A DNA stretch of 39,579 nucleotides from JBLIOB01 sp047639575 (lineage in GTDB: Bacteria; Bacteroidota; Bacteroidia; Flavobacteriales_D; Parvicellaceae), in the NCBI GenBank assembly GCA_047639575.1, contig JBLIOB010000007.1, positions 1 through 39,579 of the forward strand, in the 5' to 3' direction. Positions 33,787 to 39,579 of this stretch are shown piece after piece. Both the position numbers and the translations under genes were made by a program. The notes below the pieces were generated by a model, which saw nothing but the letters and a program-made list of their open reading frames with translations, made no database searches and was not told the origin of the DNA. The stretch's first letter is position 1, and every line of letters starts with the position of its first letter.

Positions 33787-34068
33787 ATGGAAACAGCTCT
33801 ACTTATTGAGAAGGAACAAATTCCGTCTCTACATTTTCCTTCTTATACCATTGAAAAAACAGCAGAACAGTTTCGGGAATTAAGTCGCAAGCTGAGAAGC
33901 GCTCAAACCTTAGGCAATATTCATCACAATAAAATTCGAATTTTATTTGAGGATGAGTCTGGACTGAAAGAGGTTCGAACCACAATCTGGGCAGTTGGCG
34001 AAACCCACATCGTTTTGAAAAAGGGAATTATCATTCCTATTCGAAGATTAGTCGACATCGAACTTTAA
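33787..34068 (+). CDS. Small conserved protein of unknown function
   Basis: 93 residues, no signal peptide, predicted cytoplasmic. The first half is helical (IEKTAEQFRELSRKLRSAQ); the second half is a small beta-rich module (NKIRILFEDESGLKEVRTTIWAVGETHIVLKKGIIIPIRRLVDIEL) of the kind seen in a short, unnamed family I recall as widespread in Flavobacteriia. The strand pattern loosely resembles Sm/SH3-like folds, which would suit RNA or protein binding, but that is a guess. It lies 47 bp after tilS on the same strand. Nothing in sequence gives a function. Confidence 0.75.
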   Translation: METALLIEKEQIPSLHFPSYTIEKTAEQFRELSRKLRSAQTLGNIHHNKIRILFEDESGLKEVRTTIWAVGETHIVLKKGIIIPIRRLVDIEL

Positions 34069-34106
34069 AGGATTCCAAAAAATTACAGCTGTGAAGCGAT
34101 TAACTT

Positions 34107-34119
34107 ACTGATAATCAGT
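34107..34119. repeat. Short palindrome ACTGAT-A-ATCAGT
   Basis: A perfect 13-bp palindrome in the spacer (34069-34229) before the DsbD-like gene, about 80 bp upstream of its putative -7 box. It could be an operator half-site pair or chance in AT-rich DNA. Confidence 0.3.
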
Positions 34120-34197
34120 GTTTATTTCGTCAATCGTCTCTGTTTTAACTCCAACAATATATTAAACTATTGATTATGTCACAGCTTATTTATTGAG

Positions 34198-34205
34198 TAC
34201 TTTTG
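34198..34205 (+). promoter_or_regulatory. Putative promoter -7 box TACTTTTG for dsbD-like gene
   Basis: Exact TAnnTTTG match 24 bp before the ATG at 34230. A TTG at 34170-34172 is a possible -33 element, although the 25-bp spacer is slightly long. Confidence 0.5.
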
Positions 34206-34229
34206 GACCGTTAAATTAACACCCGAAGT

Positions 34230-36425
34230 ATGAAGAAACTTATTGCTCTTACCGTTTTTCTCTCCATTTTATTTGTCAGTTGTAGTGATAATGCTGAAGT
34301 TCAGGGAGATAACCCAGATGTGATACCCGCAGTTGAAAATGTGGACCTAGCAAACCCTGTGATTTCATCAGATGTATCAAATTCAACGGAAGTTCTCACT
34401 GCTCTTGGTGGAGGTAAGGAGATTGAGAAATCAGAAAGTACCATGACGGAGGAAGATAAAGGATATCTTACCCTATTTCTTTTCGGCTTTATAGGCGGAT
34501 TGATATCGCTTTTCACCCCATGTGTATTTCCGATGATACCTCTAACGGTGAGTTTTTTCACCAAAGGAGGAGCAGAAACGAAGAAAGGATTTGGTAAGGC
34601 TGTGATCTACGGACTGTCCATCGTGGCGGTGTACGTCATTCTTAGTTTGCCATTTTACATGTCTGGAACCGATCCTGAAATTTTAAACGAGATTTCTACC
34701 GGGTTTACTTTGAACATTATCTTTTTTGCAGTTTTCCTGGTATTTGCATTTTCATTTTTCGGCTTTTACGAGCTGACCTTGCCCTCTAAATGGGCTAATA
34801 AGGCCGATAAAGCATCCGATATAGGTGGATTTTTTGGTATCGTCTTTATGGCGCTTGTACTCGCGTTAGTTTCATTCTCTTGTACCGGGCCTTTATTAGG
34901 GTCAGTTCTTGCTGGTTCATTGAAAGATGGTCCAGTTCCGATTACCATGGCCATGTTTGGGTTTGGCTTAGGGTTAGGTTTACCTTTTGCTTTGTTCGCT
35001 GCTTTCCCTTCTATATTGAAGAAAATGCCGCAATCAGGTGGATGGCTAAATACAGTTAAAGTAGTTCTTGGATTTGCTGAGTTAGGTTTGGCATTGAAAT
35101 TTTTATCAAACGCAGATTTTGTATACCGATTTGGAATCGTTCATAACGAAACTTTCTATTTAATATGGGTCATCCTTTCGTTTGCGACAGCGGCATATTT
35201 GTTTGGTCTGTTTAAGTTTCCACATGATAGTCCTAATCAGAAAAAATCTATTACTAGACTCACTTTTGCAGGGCTATTTTTGGCCTTTGCAATCTATTTA
35301 ATTCCTGGGGTCTTGCCTAAAGAAAAACAAATGTGGGAAACCACTTTAATTAGCGGATTCCCTCCTTCCACTTGGTATAGTTGGTACAACAACGACCTTC
35401 ACGGGGTAGAAGGGATATCTTTGGATATAGATGACGAGGCGCTTCGAGCTAAAGCAGAAGACATCATGGACATTGACCAATTGGTCGATTTTATCGTAGA
35501 AAATAATGCGGTAGAGACAAAGATTCATTATCATATTACCGATTACAGTGTTGGTCTAGCCTTATCTAAAAAATCAGGGAAACCAATGTTGCTTGATTTT
35601 ACAGGATATGCATGCGTGAATTGTCGTAGAATGGAAGATAATGTTTGGCCAGTTGAAAATGTAGCAGCCGCGCTTGAACAGTACATTGTTGTTTCATTGT
35701 ATGTGGACGATAAAGTTGCTTTAAGGGCGGAGTTGCAGGGGACTGTTCCGCAGCAATTAGCAGATGGGACTATTAAAGAAAAGGCGATTACAAATGTTGG
35801 TAAAAGATGGGCAACTTTTGAAGCGATGCGATTTGGGAATTCGGCACAGCCGTATTATGCTTTATTGAGTCCGGATGAGTATTTGTTGACACATTGTGCG
35901 CCTTATGAGCCAGATGCAAAAGCATATGGAGATTGGTTGCAAGTAGGTCTTAAAGCAATGGATAAAATTAATAATGGAGATTTTGTTGCTTCAGTCAAGG
36001 TTGATACTGGAGAACATGTGTTAGGCATAGTAGACTACCATGTTGATTGGAAATTCTCTGTGAATAAAATTTCTGATGAAGAATATGAATTAGTAGGTGT
36101 TGGTGATATTGATAGTGGATGGCATACCTATTCTCAGTTCTTAACCGGATTTGATGGTCCATTACCTACAATGTTCGCGTTTGAAGAGTCTGACAACTAT
36201 GATGTAATCGGAGATGTTCAGGAGGGACACACTCATACTTATTTTGATTCTGTATGGGAGTGTGAAATCATAGAATTTGTTGACCAAGCCAGTTTCACCG
36301 CGAAAATCAAAGTGAAAACAACTGATAAGTTTACGCTGAAAGGAAGTGTTAACTACATGGTTTGTGAAGATGGGGCATGTTTACCTCCAACAGATGAACC
36401 GTTCGAAATCATAATCAATGATTAG
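34230..36425 (+). CDS. dsbD: DsbD-family thiol:disulfide reductase with C-terminal alpha-type domain
   Basis: 731 residues. The N-terminus MKKLIALTVFLSILFVSC is a lipoprotein-type signal with Cys18 as the likely lipidated residue, followed by a low-complexity linker. Residues 78-360 form a CcdA/DsbD-like membrane domain with the conserved cysteines in TPCVFPMIPL (C98) and FSCTGPLLG (C218). A thioredoxin-like domain follows with CVNC (C462, C465). Finally, about residues 600-731 form an alpha-type (DsbC/D-interacting, nDsbD-like) domain with a CxxxxC pair (C712, C717). In classical DsbD the alpha domain is N-terminal, so the order here is permuted. The protein carries electrons from cytoplasmic thioredoxin to periplasmic partners. 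A lipoprotein with a copy of the last domain follows 11 bp later. Confidence 0.88.
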   Translation: MKKLIALTVFLSILFVSCSDNAEVQGDNPDVIPAVENVDLANPVISSDVSNSTEVLTALGGGKEIEKSESTMTEEDKGYLTLFLFGFIGGLISLFTPCVFPMIPLTVSFFTKGGAETKKGFGKAVIYGLSIVAVYVILSLPFYMSGTDPEILNEISTGFTLNIIFFAVFLVFAFSFFGFYELTLPSKWANKADKASDIGGFFGIVFMALVLALVSFSCTGPLLGSVLAGSLKDGPVPITMAMFGFGLGLGLPFALFAAFPSILKKMPQSGGWLNTVKVVLGFAELGLALKFLSNADFVYRFGIVHNETFYLIWVILSFATAAYLFGLFKFPHDSPNQKKSITRLTFAGLFLAFAIYLIPGVLPKEKQMWETTLISGFPPSTWYSWYNNDLHGVEGISLDIDDEALRAKAEDIMDIDQLVDFIVENNAVETKIHYHITDYSVGLALSKKSGKPMLLDFTGYACVNCRRMEDNVWPVENVAAALEQYIVVSLYVDDKVALRAELQGTVPQQLADGTIKEKAITNVGKRWATFEAMRFGNSAQPYYALLSPDEYLLTHCAPYEPDAKAYGDWLQVGLKAMDKINNGDFVASVKVDTGEHVLGIVDYHVDWKFSVNKISDEEYELVGVGDIDSGWHTYSQFLTGFDGPLPTMFAFEESDNYDVIGDVQEGHTHTYFDSVWECEIIEFVDQASFTAKIKVKTTDKFTLKGSVNYMVCEDGACLPPTDEPFEIIIND

Positions 36426-36436
36426 TTTTAAAATTG

Positions 36437-36976
36437 ATGAAATTCAAAACTTATATAATGCTTAATATACTTCTGGCTGCAATATTGTTGATTAGCTGTG
36501 GCGAAAAGAAAGTCGCTTCTAATGATTTGCCGACTCCACAAGATGTTGGCCAAAATGTGATGACTCAGCACGGAACAACCAACCATGTCAAATGGTCGAG
36601 TTCATGCAGATGGAATTCAACCTCAGATTCAATGACTTTGGAAATAATTGCTGAACTTGAAGAAGGATGGCATTTGTATTCGCAGGTTCTTGAATCTGAT
36701 GAAGGACCACTTCCAACCATATTTACGTTTGAAGCTTCTTCAGATTATTCCGCAGAAAATAAAATGGCGGAAAGTAAATGCGAGAACGAATACGATGAAA
36801 ACTTTGCAATGAACGTTCGATTTTTTAAAACGAAAGCTACGTTTACGCAAATTGTAGTAAGAAAGTCATCAGCAGAATTTAAACTTTCAGCTAACGTCAA
36901 TTACATGGTTTGTAATGATGAGATGTGCCTGCCGCCCACAGATGTGCCAATGGCCATTATGGTTGGAAAGAAATAG
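36437..36976 (+). CDS. Lipoprotein with DsbD alpha-type domain
   Basis: 179 residues from ATG (a TTG directly precedes it). It has a lipoprotein signal MKFKTYIMLNILLAAILLISC with Cys21. The mature part is a single DsbD alpha-like domain: LEEGWHLYSQVLESDEGPLPTIFTF, then NVNYMVCNDEMCLPPTD with a CxxxxC pair (C159, C164). This closely mirrors the C-terminal domain of the preceding gene (DIDSGWHTYSQFL...GPLPTMFAF; VNYMVCEDGACLPPTD), so it is probably a duplicated copy. It follows that gene by 11 bp and is convergent with the next gene, with 5 bp between stops. It may be a freely diffusing or membrane-anchored redox acceptor. Confidence 0.8.
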   Translation: MKFKTYIMLNILLAAILLISCGEKKVASNDLPTPQDVGQNVMTQHGTTNHVKWSSSCRWNSTSDSMTLEIIAELEEGWHLYSQVLESDEGPLPTIFTFEASSDYSAENKMAESKCENEYDENFAMNVRFFKTKATFTQIVVRKSSAEFKLSANVNYMVCNDEMCLPPTDVPMAIMVGKK

Positions 36977-36981
36977 CCTGA

Positions 36982-37413
36982 CTATTTAAAGTCAGATATT
37001 TTTGGAGGAGCCGCTCTTTTGTATTTTTTCTTTGGAGGCTTAATATGATTGACAAAAAAGATATTGAAGATCTCCTCCTCTTTTGTAATCACAGTTCGTG
37101 AGATACCATTTTGAATATTGATTTTATGAGTCGTCTTTAATGTCAAGATATAGGGCTCGTAGGTCCCGTCTTCAAACTCTATGTACATCTCTTTTACATA
37201 ACCTGAGTCAATCCTTACTTTCCCATAGAAACATTCTGCATGATTCCCATTTCGCATGCTAAAAATTACACTCTTATGCTCGCCATTCTTAACCTCTTCA
37301 GCTCCTCTGATTTTAAAAATCTCGTAGTATTGATCGTAACAAGATTTGCTGTCTTGAGCATAATTTGCACCTACAAAGGCGAAAATTGCGATTAAAAGTA
37401 AAATTTTCTTCAT
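36982..37413 (-). CDS. Unknown exported protein
   Basis: 143 residues from the ATG that opens a clear signal peptide (MKKILLLIAIFAFVGANYAQ); an upstream start 27 bp earlier would put hydrophilic residues before it and is rejected. The mature part is about 120 residues, beta-rich, with two cysteines (SKSCYDQYYE; HAECFYGKV) and a basic, proline-rich C-terminus (PPKKKYKRAAPP). No domain is recognised. It is probably periplasmic or outer-membrane associated. Its stop lies 5 bp from the stop of the convergent DsbD-type lipoprotein gene. A possible -7 box lies 45 bp upstream. Confidence 0.7.
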   Translation of the reverse strand: MKKILLLIAIFAFVGANYAQDSKSCYDQYYEIFKIRGAEEVKNGEHKSVIFSMRNGNHAECFYGKVRIDSGYVKEMYIEFEDGTYEPYILTLKTTHKINIQNGISRTVITKEEEIFNIFFVNHIKPPKKKYKRAAPPKISDFK

Positions 37414-37457
37414 GTGTTTTAGTTTGATAAACTGACCCATGTTCTAGGGAATAAAGC

Positions 37458-37465
37458 TAAAGTTA
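37458..37465 (-). promoter_or_regulatory. Putative -7 box TAACTTTA for exported protein gene
   Basis: On the minus strand TAACTTTA, with TTG at 37485-37483 as a possible -33 element and a 17-bp spacer. It lies 45 bp before the ATG at 37413. Confidence 0.35.
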
Positions 37466-37607
37466 TTCAAATGAACGCAAATCAACTTTGTTGTAAAAGT
37501 ATTTAATTCGATTCAGACTGAAGCCATTATCGTGCCGAAATTTTTTCTGAAATTAAAATATGACAGGCTTAGACTAGTATAAGAATTACAAAATTTTATC
37601 AAAAAAC

Positions 37608-37622
37608 ATGTACGTAGTACAT
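37608..37622. repeat. Short inverted repeat ATGTAC-GTA-GTACAT upstream of comM
   Basis: A perfect 6-bp inverted repeat around 3 bp, about 33 bp upstream of the putative comM -33 element. It could be an operator. The rest of the spacer 37414-37708 holds only the two putative promoters noted; no gene is visible. Confidence 0.35.
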
Positions 37623-37654
37623 AGTGCTAAGTAGATGTTTCTGTCCATGTTTCC

Positions 37655-37688
37655 TTGTCGAACCTACCAGTATATTCCAATACATTTG
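37655..37688 (+). promoter_or_regulatory. Putative comM promoter, TTG-N23-TACATTTG
   Basis: TTG at 37655-37657 and TACATTTG at 37681-37688 match the Bacteroidota -33/-7 layout. The transcript would start near 37695, just before the ATG at 37709, which supports that start and excludes the longer frame beginning with TTG at 37655. Confidence 0.6.
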
Positions 37689-37708
37689 CTGACTCAAAAA
37701 TTAAAAAT

Positions 37709-39253
37709 ATGCTTGTAAAAACCTATGGTTGTGCGGTTTGTGGAATTGACGCGATAAAAATAACAGTTGAAGTGAACTTAGTTCAAGGTAAGAAATTCTA
37801 CATGGTAGGCCTGCCAGATAATGCGGTAAAGGAGAGTTGGTTCAGAATAATTGCTGCCGCTAAAAATGTCGGTCATCGTATTCCTGTGAAACGAACAACT
37901 ATCAATTTGGCGCCAGCTGATATTAAAAAGGAAGGGAGCGCTTATGATCTTACCATAGCAATTGGAATGTTAGCCGCAGCCCAAGAAATTCCAGATAACA
38001 AAGTTGGTGATTACGTCATTATGGGAGAGTTAGCCTTAGATGGGATTCTTCGCCCAATTAAAGGGGCTTTGTCAATTGCATTTAAAGCCAAGGAAGAGGG
38101 TTTTAAAGGTGTGATTCTGCCGATGAGTAATATTAATGAAGTTGCAATTGTAGATGGGATCGAAATATTGGGTGCCGAAAGTTTAATCGATGTGATAGAA
38201 TTCTTTAATGATAAAAGCAAACTCGAAAATTTTGCCAAGCCTATCACAGATTTTTTCCAAGTGAATGATTGCGAGTATGATATAGATTTTGCTGATGTAA
38301 AAGGTCAAGAAAACGTGAAGCGAGCCTTGGAGATTTCCGCTGCCGGTGGACATAACGTAATTTTGATAGGCCCACCTGGTTCAGGCAAATCAATGCTTGC
38401 CAAACGAATGCCAACTATATTACCTCCATTGACTGTTGATGAGGCCCTTGAAACAACAAAAATACATTCTGTAGCGGGTATTTTAGCTCCCGGCTCCGGG
38501 TTGGTTTCAGCCCGTCCGTTTAGATCGCCTCATCATACAAGTTCTGGTGCAGCCCTTGCTGGGGGAGGCTCAAACCCGAAACCAGGAGAAATTTCACTGG
38601 CTCATAATGGAATATTGTTTTTAGATGAACTTCCTGAATTTAACCGTGAAGTATTGGAAGTAATGAGGCAGCCGCTGGAAGATCGGGTGGTGACCATTTC
38701 TCGAGCCAGAGCGACTGTAGATTACCCAGCAGGGTTTATGTTGGTGGCGGCAATGAATCCTTCTCCGAGCGGGGAGTTTTATAACCCAAATGAGGCGCAC
38801 GCTGATACGGAATTTTCAGTTCAACGATACTTGAATAAAATTTCGGGTCCTTTAATGGACCGTATTGATCTGCATATTGAAGTGAATCCTGTACCGTATG
38901 ATAAGTTGGCCAGTAAAATGCCAGGTGAAGCAAGCAAGGAAATACGAACACGAGTAATGGCCGCGAGGTTAAAACAGCTCAATCGGTACAAGGAATATCC
39001 CGGAATCCATAATAACGCCCAGATGACTCCTAAGCTACAGGAGGAGCATTGTAAAATAGATGAAAAGGCGCAAGAACTATTGAAAACAGCAATGGAAAGA
39101 TTAGGTATGAGCGCTAGATCATACGGCAGAATATTTAAAGTGGCCAGAACAATAGCAGACTTAGGAAACGACCAACTTGTTGGAGCAAATCATATTGCAG
39201 AGGCCATCCAATATCGCACATTAGACCGTGACAATTGGCTGACTCAATCTTAG
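37709..39253 (+). CDS. comM: YifB/ComM-family Mg-chelatase-like AAA ATPase
   Basis: 514 residues from the ATG giving MLVKTYGCAVCGIDAIKITVEVN, the canonical start of the family; the frame is open 54 bp further upstream but that part holds the promoter. The N-terminal half is the ChlI-like domain (VGLPDNAVKES; TTINLAPADIKKEGSAYDL). The AAA core follows: Walker A GPPGSGKS (221-228), RPFRSPHHTSSGAALAGGG, Walker B ILFLDELPEF, then the C-terminal Mg-chelatase domain (RSYGRIFKVARTIADL). In proteobacteria ComM is a hexameric helicase that promotes branch migration during natural transformation; in Bacteroidota the role is inferred. It is a single-gene unit between a putative promoter and a strong hairpin. 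Confidence 0.93.
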   Translation: MLVKTYGCAVCGIDAIKITVEVNLVQGKKFYMVGLPDNAVKESWFRIIAAAKNVGHRIPVKRTTINLAPADIKKEGSAYDLTIAIGMLAAAQEIPDNKVGDYVIMGELALDGILRPIKGALSIAFKAKEEGFKGVILPMSNINEVAIVDGIEILGAESLIDVIEFFNDKSKLENFAKPITDFFQVNDCEYDIDFADVKGQENVKRALEISAAGGHNVILIGPPGSGKSMLAKRMPTILPPLTVDEALETTKIHSVAGILAPGSGLVSARPFRSPHHTSSGAALAGGGSNPKPGEISLAHNGILFLDELPEFNREVLEVMRQPLEDRVVTISRARATVDYPAGFMLVAAMNPSPSGEFYNPNEAHADTEFSVQRYLNKISGPLMDRIDLHIEVNPVPYDKLASKMPGEASKEIRTRVMAARLKQLNRYKEYPGIHNNAQMTPKLQEEHCKIDEKAQELLKTAMERLGMSARSYGRIFKVARTIADLGNDQLVGANHIAEAIQYRTLDRDNWLTQS

Positions 39254-39463
39254 GATGTAGCTAGAGTGCACAGAGTGAAAATCTCTTCCCGATTAAAAAT
39301 CTCCGTTAGGTTACCATATGATGCCGGTTATTGTTGGTAGGTGCAAAAGCGAGAATTTGAGAATACAATATTGTTAATTATTGGGGTTGCGTAGATCAAA
39401 TTCATGAGCTAGTTTTGCAATGCAGCAAACAATAAGATTATTACTTTTATTCGTAATAACTGA

Positions 39464-39496
39464 AAAGCCCCTTTATACATTGTATAAAGGGGCTTT
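39464..39496 (+). terminator. Strong bidirectional Rho-independent terminator after comM
   Basis: A perfect 15-bp stem, AAAGCCCCTTTATAC paired with GTATAAAGGGGCTTT, with a 3-nt loop (ATT) and a T-rich tail. It lies between comM and the minus-strand partial gene ending at 39514, so it can serve both. The spacer 39254-39460 shows nothing else except a weak 7-bp AT hairpin at 39438-39459. Confidence 0.88.
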
Positions 39497-39513
39497 GTCT
39501 TTACTTGTAGTTT

Positions 39514-39579
39514 CTAATCTTCGTTAACGATTTGCCACTGACCATTTGAAATTAAAGGTTCCGCCTGTTTGAACTTCAT
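39514..39579 (-). CDS. 3' end of an unknown minus-strand gene (partial)
   Basis: Reading the minus strand from the window edge gives an open frame, MKFKQAEPLISNGQWQIVNED, then TAG at 39516-39514, followed on that strand by the strong hairpin terminator. The terminator position supports a real gene end. The leading Met may be an internal codon, since the gene is cut by the window edge. Too little is present to name it. Confidence 0.4.
   Translation of the reverse strand: MKFKQAEPLISNGQWQIVNED

Noticed and set aside
37655..37708. Longer N-terminus of ComM starting at TTG 37655
   Set aside because: The extra residues do not match the family, whose proteins begin MLVKTYG, and the stretch contains the putative promoter.
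1..39579. CRISPR array, tRNA, rRNA, integrase, transposase or phage defence cluster
   Set aside because: Scanned by eye on both strands: no regular spaced repeats, no cloverleaf in the spacers, and no recombinase or restriction motifs. A covariance-model search could still find a small RNA.

Overview
The window looks like chromosome from an AT-rich member of the Bacteroidota, probably Flavobacteriales of the Cryomorphaceae/Crocinitomicaceae kind. Evidence for this: type IX secretion (T9SS) genes porV and a PorU2-like sortase, a secreted protein with a T9SS-type C-terminus, a DUF5686 outer-membrane protein, a DUF4105 (Lnb-like) protein, TAnnTTTG-type -7 promoter boxes instead of clear Shine-Dalgarno sites, and recQ next to tatC and lptB. 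I see no rRNA, tRNA, CRISPR array, transposase or prophage. Most of the window is ordinary core chromosome, densely packed and on both strands.

Layout. 1-8.3 kb (+): the 3' part of a TolB-propeller/outer-membrane-barrel protein, a half-size TSUP permease, an unknown membrane protein, a patatin-like lipase, an SDR oxidoreductase, an M20 amidohydrolase and an unknown exported protein. 8.3-10.5 kb (-): recQ. 10.7-14.9 kb (+): tatC, a DUF5686 protein and lptB (envelope biogenesis). 14.8-17.1 kb (-): two tandem phosphatidylserine synthase genes, then purS. 17.2-24.8 kb (+): porV, the PorU2-like sortase and the DUF4105 protein. 24.8-27.2 kb (+): lpdA and hemH, ending in a clear hairpin terminator. 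27.3-31.1 kb (-): an exported protein with an S74-type chaperone domain, a T9SS cargo protein and an OmpH/Skp-like chaperone. 31.2-34.1 kb (+): pabB, tilS and a small conserved protein. 34.2-37.0 kb (+): a DsbD-like reductase with unusual domain order and a lipoprotein repeating its last domain. 37.0-37.4 kb (-): an unknown exported protein. 37.7-39.25 kb (+): comM/yifB, then a strong hairpin and the last codons of a minus-strand gene running off the window.

Many genes serve the envelope: Tat export, LPS transport, phospholipid synthesis, T9SS, probable lipoprotein acylation, periplasmic chaperoning and thiol-disulfide exchange. They are separate small transcription units, not one system.

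The most unusual locus is the pssA pair. The two genes share a 161-bp identical tract covering most of the catalytic motif although their flanks have diverged, which suggests recent gene conversion. The upstream copy also carries an insert of about 90-115 residues, predicted to face the periplasm, with motifs (SFWDCGEYI, YLKREQYG, FFPHMY) that I recognise from the Bacteroidota DUF2723 glycosyltransferase-like family. The second oddity is the DsbD-like protein, whose alpha-type domain is C-terminal, followed by a lipoprotein that is essentially that same domain.
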